In this document: positions 30,961-41,699 of the stretch, piece by piece
Numbering within the stretch: the stretch's first letter is position 1
How the letters are laid out: each line of letters begins with the position of its first letter
Assembly: GCA_037178625.1 (NCBI GenBank)
Contig: CM074148.1
Location: 868,001 to 932,000, forward strand
Source of the DNA: Skeletonema tropicum
Lineage: Eukaryota; Bacillariophyta; Thalassiosirophyceae; Thalassiosirales; Thalassiosiraceae
Direction of reading: 5' to 3'
Length of the DNA stretch: 64,000 nucleotides
Translations under genes and position numbers: made by a program
Notes under the pieces: model-generated
Told to the model about the DNA's origin: nothing
The model's database searches: none
What the model saw: only the letters and a program-made list of their open reading frames with translations

Positions 30961-31842
30961 GCAGACGAGGGCGATAATAATTTCGTGAGATACATCTACA
31001 GAGGAGAAGATGGCGAAAGAATTCCTTATCTTGCAACTCATGTCACCGTCCATGAAGACGTCACAGTCGTTCTGAGAAATGCATTCTTTATGCATCAAAA
31101 CATAATTGAAATTATTTGCCACGATAAAGTCAAAAAGATTGAAAAAGAGGCATTCTGGTGCTGCCCGCGCTTGAGACGAGTAACCATGCCGGGTGTTAAA
31201 ATTGTTGGGCGGTGTGCATTCATGGGTTGTAATGCCCTGGCGGAGGTTGAATGCGGCAAGCTGGAAAGAATTGAAGGACAGGCATTCCAAAACTGCAAAT
31301 CATTGAGGAGCATCAACCTCCCATCTGCCGAGATCGTTGAGTTGGAGGCATTCAGAGATTGCAAAGCCCTGACAGACGTGAAATTTGGAAACAAGCTGGA
31401 AAGAATCATTAGGATGGCATTCAGGAACTGCAATTCCCTGGAACGAATCACCATCCCATTGAAAGATGACATGATTTTAGATGGTAACATTTTCTCAGGT
31501 TGCGCTGCTTTGAATCACGTTGGTCTGGTTGAGGGAGCAGCACTGCACAAAATTGTAGCCGCTTTACAATTGGAGGCATGGAGAATTGCGATGAATAGAG
31601 AAATTGATTCTATCAACCAAATTCTGCCCAGGACACGTGTAGGCAACGGAATGTATGTTGACGTGGAAAAGGCTCGGGCGATACAAGAGTGGATTAGATC
31701 GCTTTGTTACAAAATGGATCTCCTCGAATCTAAACATCAACGCATATTGGATGAGGCTGCAGATACACTCAAGGTTGCTTTACCTCGCGATATTGTGATG
31801 AAGAATGTCCTTCCTTTTCTCGAATTGCCCTTTAATGGTTGA
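30958..31842 (+). CDS. BspA-type leucine-rich repeat protein (LRR copy 3)
   Basis: Intact, 294 residues, from the ATG after the conserved start box. N-terminus MADEGDNNFVRYIYRGEDGE, then six to seven LRR_5 units (AFWCCPRLRRVTMPGVKIV, AFQNCKSLRSINLPSAEIV and so on), then the amphipathic C-terminal region with INQILP, WIRSLCYKMDL and LPRDIVMKNVLPFLELP. Conserved Cys in each repeat (AFxxC) is typical of this family. No signal peptide or membrane segment. Nearest relatives in the window are copies 4-6. Its role is unknown; the family is often thought to mediate protein-protein contact. Confidence 0.9.
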   Translation: MADEGDNNFVRYIYRGEDGERIPYLATHVTVHEDVTVVLRNAFFMHQNIIEIICHDKVKKIEKEAFWCCPRLRRVTMPGVKIVGRCAFMGCNALAEVECGKLERIEGQAFQNCKSLRSINLPSAEIVELEAFRDCKALTDVKFGNKLERIIRMAFRNCNSLERITIPLKDDMILDGNIFSGCAALNHVGLVEGAALHKIVAALQLEAWRIAMNREIDSINQILPRTRVGNGMYVDVEKARAIQEWIRSLCYKMDLLESKHQRILDEAADTLKVALPRDIVMKNVLPFLELPFNG

Positions 31843-32937
31843 AGTGGAAGAGAAGTTAGGACGGCCAGGAGGAAGAGTAGGTCAGTCGGTTGATAGCTCT
31901 CACTTGGAGAGGTAAATAATTGACCTGTAATCTGTGCTCCTCACTTATCTCTCTTTTGAGATGCCATGAGACTCGTTAGTGAGAGACGTTATTATTATTT
32001 GACAACTAGTAAGAGATATTGTGAGGACCCTGGGGACTAAATCATCGTCTCTATGCTACTTGTGTCAATTCTATACATAAGTTACATCATTTACAGTGAA
32101 TACGCTTATGATATGGTTTTGTGGGGAACAATGTGACTTGCAATTCCAACTTTGCTGCGATGGCTGTACTGTGGATCAGTGTCATTTGCACTTTGTCCGT
32201 CCTACGATGCTTAGAGTAAACCTCTGCTCAAACTCAAAATTGATAAGTAGAGAACTCTATCAAAGAATATCGCTCGAGGCAACAACTCACCCTTGCTGTA
32301 TGAAATACTGATACCCGCAATGATAATCCAATAATGAGTATCCACCTCGCTGTACTGCCAATGCCTTTGTCAATCTCAATCAACAATCAGTACAGACATG
32401 ATGTCAAATAATAATGTCAAACCACCAAAATCGGCCGTCACGACTGGGAGTTTTTTTGATATTGATTCCTACGTGGAGAGAAAGCCGTCATTGGAAGATT
32501 TCGGGAGAAGATCCGTCCGCCCGCCCGCCCGCAGATCGATCCACGAATCAGCCACTGTGCTCGACATGATTTCCAGTGCATAAGCGCAAGCACGGAATCT
32601 GGGGCTACAGTCGATAGATCCACGAATCAGTCCACCCCGTCCATGCTCCGCCATAATAAGTGCACAAGCGCTAGTTACAAGTTACAAGCACATCATAGCG
32701 TTAGGGTTGGGGGGAACAATATCTATCCAGCCGTTTTCTTCAAGTGGAGCAGAGAAGGAATAATAAGATGTCCAGAAATTGAGTAGTATATTATTCTACC
32801 GTATCTTGAGCAAGTAGCATTCATCTCTGTTGGAAAAGGCACTGTCAATCTCCTAGCCGGCCAAACATCATCATCAGCTTCTTCTTTCATCATACCGTCA
32901 TCGTAATCTACACAAAACATCTCGGCGCTTCATCATC
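31843..32937. other. Duplicated spacer, no gene
   Basis: Contains the 3' block shared with 28735-29240 and the 5' block shared with 30474-30930. CCGCCCGCCCGCC sits near 32518. No supported gene. Confidence 0.6.
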
Positions 32938-33759
32938 ATGGCGGACGTGGGCGATAATAATTTCGTGAGATACATCTACAGAGGAGAAGATGGCGAAAGA
33001 ATTCCTCTTCACGTAACGCATGTCACCGTCCATGAACTCGCCACAGCTGTCCTTGCAGGGGCATTCGAAAAGATTGAACAAGAGGCATTCTATTGTTGCC
33101 CTTCCTTGAGACGAGTAATCATGCCGGGTGTCACAATTGTTGAGGAGTATGCATTCTATGGTACTGCCCTGACAGATGTGGAATGCGGCAAGCTAGAAAG
33201 AATTGAAGAAGCGGCATTCGAAAACTGCACATCATTGAGGACCATCAATCTACCATCTGCCGAGATCGTTGAGTACAATGCATTCAGAAATTGTATAGAC
33301 CTGACGGGCGTGAAGTTTGGAAACAAGCTGGAAAGAATTGAGAAGGAGGCATTTGGTGGCTGTTCTTCTCTTAACGAATCACCGTCTCTTTGAAAGAAGA
33401 TATCTTTGAAGATGATACTATATTCTCCGGTTGCGTTGCTTTGAATCATATAGATCTGGCTCAGGGAGTACTACAAGAAACTATGGCCGCATTACAATTG
33501 GACAAGTGGAGAATTGCTTTGAGTAGAGATATTGATTCAATCAATCAGATTCTTCCCAATACACGTGCAGGCAACGAATTCTGGGAAAAGACCGAGATAA
33601 TACAAAGGTGGATTGGATCGCTTTGTGACAAAATTGATCTCTACAAAGCTGCGCATCAACGCATATTGGATGAGGCTGCAGATACTTACACTCAAGGTTG
33701 CTTTACCTCGCGATATTGTGATAAAGAATGTCCTTCCTTTTCTCGAATTACCATCATGA
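32938..33759 (+). pseudogene. BspA-type LRR pseudogene (LRR copy 4)
   Basis: Begins like the intact copies at the ATG 32938. About 25 codons are missing after position 33060 (VLAGAF runs straight into EKIEQEAF), which removes one repeat boundary in frame. The frame shifts near 33380 (CTTAACGAATCACC against CTTGAACGAATCACC, one base lost) and again near 33690. The ancestral stop would be 33757-33759. Upstream promoter-like sequence is preserved, so it may still be transcribed. Confidence 0.85.
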
Positions 33760-34015
33760 ATGTTTGGAGTGGAAGAGAAAAGTAAAGCGACAAGGAGGAA
33801 GAGTACATCAGGTTTGACAACGCTCTCTTGTTACAATACATAAAACTATATTATCAACAATGATCAACCCACGAGACGCATATATCAATTGAGAAGTGAA
33901 AGGTTTTGTTCGTTTTTTGCCCTCACTGTCCTCGGTTGTTAAGAGACAATCAGAAACACTATCATCGATCCCATGAACGAATTGAACCATCGTTCAAAGC
34001 ATACCGCTTTCGTTT

Positions 34016-34900
34016 TCAAAGACGTCGTTCTCGGAGCCTCTCAAGGAGTTCCTCTCTGGTGCACCCCTGCTCCTGCCCCAGCTTCATCACTTGAAACACA
34101 CCACAATCTTTAGAATGATACCTTTTGTGAGATTTCTGGCATTCGTCACTGCAATACATGGGCGCCTTGGAGCTATCTTTGCAGTCAGCACAAACAGTAA
34201 GAACAGCTGGCTGCTGACGACGACAGTTAGCACATGTACTAGATGGAGTCTGTAAACCCCATTCCCAATACCACACCGTATCATCACTAGAATCATATTT
34301 CCATTTCCCCCTACTGTATAAGAAACCTGCAAAGTAGACATTTGCATGATTGAAATCAACGCGGCCACCGACTTGAAGACATTTGTAGAAACCTGATTCT
34401 CTTTCAATGCCAATCATCTTCTTTTGTTTCTTTGTCAATTTGGGGTCTTCTTTGAGCTTGCTGCGTAACGATTCGCCACTCACTGTCTCACCCGCAGCTG
34501 AACCCAACTCTCTCAAAGCATTCTCAATCCGTTGAGTCCAGAAGCCCTTGAATTGACATGCATTATCAAAAGCTTGCCACATAGAAATCGGTTTGTCGCA
34601 GACGGGACAGCCTGCGCGGGGTCCGAACCCCCCAACACCATACCTCTTACCATCTGAGTTGAGGTCCCGCCCAACTTGAGCAAGGCAATCCGAGTGAACC
34701 AGATGATCACACATCATCTCCGCGACCGCTTTGGCTCCGACACCATTTTTATCAAAGAGTTGTTCGGAACAGACCGGGCACTCGTTGCTAGGGTTAAAGC
34801 TGTAATCCGTGGTAGTATTTGTGCATCCATCCGATGATCCCACCTTTTGCTTTTTAGGGGGAGGTGCTGCCGTCTCTTGTTCTTTGTTGCTGCTGCTCAT
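34016..34900 (-). CDS. RING-like plus MYND zinc-finger protein
   Basis: I chose the ATG at 34900 (MSSSNKEQETAAPPPKKQK, 294 residues) because the sequence before it looks like a UTR; an in-frame ATG at 35008 would add 36 residues. A RING-type cluster covers about residues 40-107 (CPVC, then CDHLVHSDC, then CPVC). The middle part has a charged KKQKK segment and an unassigned W/Y-rich region. A MYND finger covers about 215-262 (CANC, CADC, YCSDECQKSHKRYHSKDC). MYND fingers usually bind proline-rich partners; RING domains suggest ubiquitin ligase activity. It is transcribed against the LRR array and is inserted between copies 4 and 5. Confidence 0.88.
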   Translation of the reverse strand: MSSSNKEQETAAPPPKKQKVGSSDGCTNTTTDYSFNPSNECPVCSEQLFDKNGVGAKAVAEMMCDHLVHSDCLAQVGRDLNSDGKRYGVGGFGPRAGCPVCDKPISMWQAFDNACQFKGFWTQRIENALRELGSAAGETVSGESLRSKLKEDPKLTKKQKKMIGIERESGFYKCLQVGGRVDFNHANVYFAGFLYSRGKWKYDSSDDTVWYWEWGLQTPSSTCANCRRQQPAVLTVCADCKDSSKAPMYCSDECQKSHKRYHSKDCGVFQVMKLGQEQGCTREELLERLRERRL

Positions 34901-35759
34901 TTTAGTAGAATTGTTAGATGTTTGATATATTGTAGGTGGATGTGGAGCTGTGTTTTGAAGTATGAAATTGGTACAAATGCAAGGGGAAAGGGTGTCAATA
35001 AGAGGCAAGTGTGCAGCGTATATTACATTGCTGTGCTGACTGTACAGTGAAGCAGCATATTTGCACTTTGCTCATGTACACTCTCGGTTGACAATAAACG
35101 ACGATCAAACTCATGAGTTGGAAGAGAACCCTACCAAAGAAGATCATGACGACGACTTACCCGTTACATAAAAATCATTCACGAGGTCTCTCTCACTTAA
35201 ACTATATCCAGCACTTTTATCAGATGTACAGTATACTGCCAATGTGTTCATCAGTGTCAATAAACACAAGTACTACTTACAAGCCTTCGCTCGAGAGGTA
35301 GGGAGGATTATCGAGGCCATCGGAGGCCATCGGAGGCCATCGGCCATCTCTATCTTCGGCGGATGTTAACAAGTTGCAAAAAAGTGACGCTTGGCGATAT
35401 TTTTGGTATTGATTCCTACGTTGAATAAGGATCTTTGGAGAGAAGAATTTTTGAGAAGGCGGCAGGCAATGGCAATTGGCAATCAACCTGCAATTCATCT
35501 CTTGCTACAATCAACACTGTTTGCATAGCGTATTAGTCATCAGTGCAAGTAGCAAGGCAAGAGAAGCAATATCTATGCAATCCAGCCTTTTTAACGTGGA
35601 GCCAAGAAGGAATTATATGTCCAGAAAGTGAATTGAATCTTCATCCTACATCCAACCGTATCTTTTGAGGAATTCATCTCTGGTCTGAAAAAGGCACTGG
35701 GGGGGGGGGTTGACCGCACGTTGTAATATCCAGTTTTGAAAATATCTTGGTGCTTTATC
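34901..35759. other. Intergenic, shared LRR upstream unit
   Basis: Contains three to four copies of AGGCCATCGG near 35310-35345, the upstream word GATTCCTACGTTGA near 35408, and an 11-12 base G-run at 35698-35710 directly before the LRR 5' UTR. No gene seen. Confidence 0.6.
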
Positions 35760-36635
35760 ATGTCGGACGAGGGCGATAATAATTTCGTGAGATACATCTA
35801 CAGGGGAGAAGATGGCGAACAAATCCCTCTTCATGCCACTCATGTCATCGTGCATGAACTCACCACAGACGTCCGTGCGTATGCATTCTTTGAGCATCAA
35901 AATATCGTTGAAGTCGTCTGTCATAATAAAGTCGAAAAGATTGAAGAATGGGCATTCTATTGTTGCCCTTCCTTGAGACGAGTAACCATGCCGGGTGTCA
36001 CAATTATTGAGTATCATGCATTCCTTGAGTGTGAAGCCCTGACAGATGTTGAATGTGGCAAGTTGGAAAGAATTCGAGGAGGGGCATTCAGTCTCTGCAA
36101 TTCTTTGAGGAGCATCAACCTGCCATCCGCCGAAATCGTTAAGGATTGTGCCTTTAATTGTTGTGATGCTCTGACAGACGTGAAATTTGGTAGCAAGCTT
36201 GAAAGAATTGAGGGGAGGGCATTTAATGGCTGCGACTTTCTTGAACGAATCACCATACCATTGAAAGAAGATATTTTTGATGATTATGATATTTTCTCAG
36301 GTTGTGTTGCTTTGAATCGTATAGATCTGGCTGAGGGAGTACTACTTAAAACTGTCTCCGCTTTACATTTCGACTCGTGGCGAAATGATATGAATAGAGA
36401 AATTGATTCGATCAATCAGATTCTTCCCAATACACCTGCAGGCAACGGAATGTTTGATGACGGGGAAAAGTCCGAAGTGATACAAGAATGGATTAGTTCA
36501 GTTCTTGCCGAAATTTTTCGCTACAAAGCAGAGCATCAACGTGTACTCGCTGAGGCTGCAGATACACTTGAGCGTGCTTTACCACGCGATATTGTGATAA
36601 AGAATGTCCTCTCTTTTCTCACATTGCCATCTTAA
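35760..36635 (+). CDS. BspA-type leucine-rich repeat protein (LRR copy 5)
   Basis: Intact, 291 residues from the ATG at 35760 (MSDEGDNNFVRYIYRG); the open frame begins eight codons earlier without an ATG. The layout is as in copy 3: N-cap, about six LRR_5 repeats (AFYCCPSLRRVTMPGVTII, AFNCCDALTDVKFGSKLERI), then helical C-terminus with WRNDMNREIDSINQILP and LPRDIVIKNVLSFLTLP. Its repeats five and six are nearly identical to those of copy 6, which suggests recent duplication or gene conversion between the two. Confidence 0.9.
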   Translation: MSDEGDNNFVRYIYRGEDGEQIPLHATHVIVHELTTDVRAYAFFEHQNIVEVVCHNKVEKIEEWAFYCCPSLRRVTMPGVTIIEYHAFLECEALTDVECGKLERIRGGAFSLCNSLRSINLPSAEIVKDCAFNCCDALTDVKFGSKLERIEGRAFNGCDFLERITIPLKEDIFDDYDIFSGCVALNRIDLAEGVLLKTVSALHFDSWRNDMNREIDSINQILPNTPAGNGMFDDGEKSEVIQEWISSVLAEIFRYKAEHQRVLAEAADTLERALPRDIVIKNVLSFLTLPS

Positions 36636-37358
36636 ATGTTTGAAGGGATGATCGAGATTGTAAAGTTGAGGAGGTAGGGGAACCTAGTCTTGGAAGAAGA
36701 GGGAGGGGACTTGCCATGTCAGCTCCTGTGGGGGGTTCCAGAGAGCAAAAGTATGTAACAATGAAAGACACCGTATGCTACATCTCAATTTCTTAATGGT
36801 GCTCTATGCTTCATACATATCCGTCTCTTCTATCAGAAATACAGCTTACTGTCAAATCATCATTTTATCCATTTAATACATAATCATCTTAAGCCGGTCA
36901 AAAACTGCAAGAAAGTGACGCTTGGCGTTATTTTCAATATTGATTCCTATGTTGAAATGATGATTTGTCATTGATGGAAGAGATAGATGGTTTCCATATT
37001 CCATAGGTTTCCATTCTACCTCGAACCACGCTACCCTCGAACGTCGAGCGAGGCGACCATTTTCACTTGCTATCTCACTGCTCACTGTTTGTGATAAGAT
37101 AAGCAGCATACGTGGAACTTCTTATCTGTCATCAATGCAAGTGAATGCAAGTGAAAGTAGCAAGGCAAGAGAAGCAATATCTATGCAGTACAGCCGTTTC
37201 AACGTGGAGCTGAGGAGGAATGATTTGTCCAGAAAGTGAATTGAAATGCTACATTATACTACTATATCTTTTGAGGAATAATTTATCTCTGTCTGAAAGG
37301 CACTATTGGGTGGAATGCTCGTTGTAATATCCAGTACTAAATATCTTGGCGTTTCATC
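36636..37358. other. Intergenic, shared LRR upstream unit
   Basis: Repeats the upstream pattern of copy 5 (GCAAGAAAGTGACGCTTGGC near 36907; compare 35373). No gene seen. Confidence 0.6.
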
Positions 37359-38233
37359 ATGTCGGACGTTGGCGATAATAATTTTGTTAGATACATCTAC
37401 AGGGGCGAAGAGGACGAACATATCTCTCTTCATGCAACCCATGACATTGTGCATGAATTCACCACAGTCGTCCTTGCGCGGTCATTCTTAGATCATCGCA
37501 ACATCATTGAATTAATCTGTCATGATAGGGTCGAAAAGATTGAACGAGAGGCATTCAGTAATTGCCCATCGTTGAGGCAAGTTATCATGCCGGGCGTCAC
37601 AATTGCTGAGGAGGATGCATTCTATTGTTGTGATGCCCTGACGAATGTCGAATGTGGCAAGCTGAAAATAGTTGGAGGAGGGGCATTCTTTGCCTGCGGA
37701 TCTTTAACGAGCATCAATCTGCCATCTGCCGAGATCGTTGAGGCTTGTGCTTTCAATTGTTGTGACCATCTGACAGACGTGAAATTTGGTAGCAAGCTTG
37801 AAAGAATTGAGGGGAGGGCATTTAGTGGCTGCGACTTTCTTGAACGAATCACCATACCATTGAAAGAAGATATTTTTAATGATGATGATATTTTTTCAGG
37901 TTGTGCTTCTTTGAATCATATTGATCTGGTTGAGGGAGTACTACAAGAAACTATGGCCGCATTACAATTGGACAAGTGGAGAATTGCTTTGAGTAGAGAT
38001 ATTGATTCAATCAATCAGATTCTTCCCAATACACGTGCAGGCAACGGAATCTTTGATGACGGGAAAAGTCTGAGACAATACAAGAATGGATTGGAATGGT
38101 TTGTGACAAAATTGATCTCTACAAAGCTGCACATCAACGTGTGTTGGGAGTGGCTGCAGATACACTTGAGGTTGCTTTACCTCGCGATATTGTGATGAAG
38201 AATGTCCTTTCATTTCTCATATTGCCATCATAA
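37359..38233 (+). pseudogene. BspA-type LRR protein, C-terminus frameshifted (LRR copy 6)
   Basis: ATG at 37359 (MSDVGDNNFVRYIYRG). The N-cap and all LRR units are intact to about residue 233. Near 38058 the run GACGGG lacks one G compared with GACGGGG in copies 5 and 7, so the normal C-terminal helices are replaced by about 40 unrelated residues ending at 38195. In the ancestral frame the conserved end (LPRDIVMKNVLSF) is intact and stops at 38231-38233. The rest of the gene is well preserved, so the loss is recent or an assembly error. If real, the protein would still carry its LRR domain. Confidence 0.75.
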
Positions 38234-38514
38234 TCGTTTCAAAGGGAGATCATCGTGATAATTGTTATTGAGTTTAGAAGGGAAGCCTAGAGTGTTGTGG
38301 AATCTATCTAAGAGATGAGGAGGAGTAGGAAGAGGGGAAAGATGAAGTCCTGTCCGTGGGACATGCCTTGTCTGCTCCTCTCCTGTGGCTGGGGGATTCT
38401 CTAGAGAGAGCAAAAGTATGTAACAATGAAACACACCGTAAGCTACATCTCAATTTCTTAGAATACAGCAGCAATATATATATCAACAACAGAAGCAAGC
38501 ACAAGTGCAACCAT

Positions 38515-39639
38515 CTAACATTCCCCTTCGCACACAAACTCAATAGATTCGAAGGCAGCCTCCGTATATTCACAAGATGAATAATCACCACTGAATACTT
38601 CCGATGACACAGCCAAACCAACATAGACTGTGTCCGTCATGTGGATGTCAACTTGTAGGTCGAGGCCAATATCAAAATCAGACTCACAAACTTCCCCCGG
38701 TAATTGTGGATCATAGGCATAGGTTGCAGTAAAGCGGTTGCCATTTCGTGTCAAAGTAATCCATAGACACTCCACATCAGGACTACCGTCCGCTCCCATA
38801 AAATAATCTCCACCATATTCCTTTCGCCATGACCATTCTGCCTGAGCCTGCGGCTTGTGCGAGATGAATACATTGGCTGCAAGTGGATGCAAACTCTGAC
38901 GAACTGCGAGGCCTACTCTACCAAACGTGAGTTGATAAGAAGAATTTTCCTCTTCACCATCATAGCATTTGACTCCACATGTACGAGACTTGATCGAAAA
39001 GTTGGTACTTGTCACCTTTTTATAGGCAAAGTGTTGTGTGTCGCCACATTCTGGGTCAAATGGTGGATCATCCCCCCCATCGATAAGAGTGTAGCAATCG
39101 CACCCACATCTTGTTGTCTCGCCTGGCTTTAATTCATGGAGTAGAGTGTCACCAATATCTTTACTACCATCAACGATGAAGCGTCCGACGTTTGGATCGA
39201 CGCATTCGGACCGCTCACACTTTGAGGCTTTTGCTTCTGCTTTGGTCGCTTTGGAGGATGCCTTTGAAGCTTTAGTTTTGGTAGTCTTTGAGGATGTTGC
39301 GTAGCTCATCGACTGCACAACAAAAACAAATACATATGATAAAATATAGAAACAATTGAATATATACGTCTAATTTACAAGTGTAAAGAGTCATCGAATT
39401 TTATAGTATGTACAGATACTCACGATGCTTCCATTTCCATCGCCACCATAGGCATAGGCGCAGGAGCTATAGCTAAAGCTATAAGATGATACAGCGTCGT
39501 CAACCTTGAGCTCTCGCTTGAGGAAAGAGGGCGCCGAGGCGACTGATTCATCATCGGCTGTGTTGGTGGTGGTAGCGGCAGCGGCGACAATGGAATAGAA
39601 AATTGATGCAACTTTGGCTGCTTTGTTGAGGGACATCAT
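38515..39639 (-). CDS. Secreted ConA-like (DUF1349-like) protein with silaffin-like N-terminus, copy 1
   Basis: Two exons: 39639-39424 and 39312-38515, phase-0 intron of 111 bp (GTGAGT to GTGCAG), 337 residues. Exon 1 gives a signal peptide (KVASIFYSIVAAAA), an acidic stretch, then FLKREL with an R-x-L processing motif, and a Ser/Tyr/Gly-rich part. Exon 2 begins with a Lys/Ala/Ser segment with repeated KxxK spacing (KTKASKASSKATK), then a Cys-rich block (CGCDCYTL), then a beta-sandwich-like domain: VGLAVRQSLHPLAANVFISH, WITLTRNGNRFTATY and DTVYVGLAVSSE, matching the pattern of DUF1349/LamG-like ConA folds. RxL plus KxxK are features of diatom silica-associated proteins. It is probably extracellular or in the silica vesicle. 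The ligand is unknown. Confidence 0.8.
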
Positions 39640-39904
39640 CGTCGATTGTTGCCTACTCTAAGTAGTCTACTTGGGTCAGTATTATGGTCCGGTTAAGCTG
39701 GTGAATAGGCAGCGCAGGTAAGTACATTGCTGCTTCTTCACGATGTACTCCTAAGTAAGTACTTACATAGTAACGGACATGATTCAAATTCAAAGCATCC
39801 AAGACTACTTACTTATCCAAGAGCTAATTGAGTGAGAAGCGAGATTCAAATTCAAAGCATTTTGATCTTGGAGAAAAGAGAAAAGCGAACCAATGGGGTC
39901 TTTT

Positions 39905-40172
39905 CTTTGAATAGAGAAATTTATTGAATCAATCAGATTTTGGAGTTCTACAGTACCTTACCGACTTATTTACAAGTGCAGGCAACGGAATCTTTGATGA
40001 CGGCCGGGGAAAAGTCCGAATCGATACAATAATGGATTGGAATGGTTTGTGACAAAATTGATCTCTACAAAGCTGACATGAATAAGGCTGCAGATACACT
40101 TGAGGTTGCTTTACCTCGCGATATTGTGATGAAGAATGTCCTTTCTTTTCTCATATTGATATTGCCATCATA
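39905..40172 (+). pseudogene. LRR 3' fragment (LRR copy 7)
   Basis: Only the end of the LRR gene was carried along by the tandem duplication. It starts within the INQIL region and reaches LPRDIVMKNVLSF, with insertions near 39945 and 40003 and a deletion near 40070. There is no start or LRR domain. Confidence 0.85.
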
Positions 40173-40466
40173 ATCATTTCAAAGGGAGATCATCGTGATA
40201 ATTGTTATTGAGTTTAGAAGGGAAGCCTCTAGAGTCTTGTGGAAGCTATCTAAGAGATGAGGAGGAGTAGGATGAGGGGTAACATGAAGCGACAATAATG
40301 AAGAGAGAGGGGACTTGCCATGTCAGCTCCTCTCCTGTGGCTGGGGGCTTCTCTAGAGAGCGAAATATGTAACAATGTAAGACACTAAATTTATACTTAT
40401 CTCAATTTCTTAGAATACAGCATCAATATATATCTCAACAACAGAAGCAAGCACAAGTACAATCAT

Positions 40467-41613
40467 CTAACATTTCCCTTCGCACACAAACTCAATAGAT
40501 TCGAAATCAGCCTCCGTATATTCACAATAGGAATAATCACCACTGGATACTTCCGATGACACAGCCAAACCAACATAGACTGTGTCCGTCATGTCAATGT
40601 CAACAACTATTTCTTCGACTCCAGTGCCACCCTCAGACTCACAAACTTCCCCCGGTAATTGTGGATCATAGGCATAGGTTGCAGTAAAGCGGTTGCCATT
40701 TCGTGTCAAAGTAATCCATAGACACTCTACATCAGGACTACCGTGCGCTCCCATAAAATAATCTCCATTATATTCCTTTCGCCATGACCATTCTGCGTTA
40801 TTCCGCGGCTTGTGCGAAATGAACACATTGGCTGCAAGTGGATGCAAACTTTGACGAACCGCGAGGCCTACTCTACCAAACGTGAGTTGATAAGGAGATA
40901 CTTCTTCTTCTTCACCATCATAGCATTTGACTCCACATGTACGAGACTTGATCGAAAAGTTGGTACTTGTCACCTTTTTATAGGCAAAATGTTGTGTGTC
41001 GCCACATTCTGGGTCGAATGGTGGATCGTCCCCCCCATCTATTAGAGTGTAGCAATCGCACCCACACCTCGTTGTCTCGCCTGGCTTTAATTCATGGAGT
41101 AGAGTGTCACCAATATCTTTACTTCCGTCAACGATGAAGCGTCCGACGTTTGGATCGACGCATTCGGACCGGCGCTCACACTTTGTGGCTTTTGCTTCTG
41201 CTTTGGTCGCTTTGGAGGATGCCTTTGAAGCTTTAGTTTTGGCAGTCTTTGAGGATGTTGCGTAGCTCATCGACTTCATGACAAACACATACATATGTAT
41301 GATATAGAAACAATTGAATATAAAAGGAAGTGCCGAAGTGAGTTGATACGCTGAATTTGCAAATGAATGAATATTATAAAGTATATGTACAGATACTCAC
41401 GATGCTTCCATTTCCATCGCCACCATAGGCGCAAGAGCGATAGCTAAAGCTATAAGATGATACAGCGTCGTCAACCCTGAGCTCTCGCTTGAGAAAAGAG
41501 GGCGCCGAGGCAACTGATTCTGATTCATCATCGGCTGTGTTGGTGGTGGTAGCGGCAGCGGCAGCGGCGACAATGGAGAAGAAGATTGACGCAACTTTGA
41601 GGGACATGATCAT
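40467..41613 (-). CDS. Secreted ConA-like (DUF1349-like) protein with silaffin-like N-terminus, copy 2
   Basis: Paralog of the gene at 38515-39639. Exons 41613-41401 and 41273-40467, phase-0 intron of 127 bp (GTGAGT to ATGAAG), 339 residues. A start at 41607 (MSLKVASIFF) is also possible. It keeps the signal peptide, KREL motif, Lys/Ala/Ser segment, Cys-rich block and ConA-like domain. The clear differences from copy 1 are the loop after GEVCES (here EGGTGVEEIVVDIDM, in copy 1 DFDIGLDLQVDIHM), one extra Arg in CERRSEC, and EEEVSP for EENSS. All Cys positions I could compare are kept. Both copies look functional. Confidence 0.8.
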
Positions 41614-41699
41614 CGTCGATTGTTGCCTATCAGTATCAGTCTACTTGGGTCAGTATTATGGTCCGGTTGAGCTGGTGAATAGGCAGGCAGGTATTGATG

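Larger units (their letters stand above)
38000..41690. repeat. Tandem segmental duplication (~1.95-kb period)
   Basis: Unit 1 (about 38000-39720) and unit 2 (about 39905-41690) each hold an LRR 3' end, its downstream region, a complete minus-strand secreted-protein gene and that gene's upstream region (CAGTATTATGGTCCGGTT in both). Coding regions are near-identical; the changes are concentrated in two short stretches. Confidence 0.9.

Noticed and set aside
31095..31490. Minus-strand frames opposite LRR genes (also 23096-23560, 28198-28402, 33156-33449)
   Set aside because: They recur at every LRR copy because the repeats are duplicated; they have no start or domain of their own.
38515..41613. 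Bacterial origin of the ConA-like or LRR genes
   Set aside because: The ConA-like genes have an intron, and both families sit in duplicated eukaryotic context. Any transfer would be ancient.
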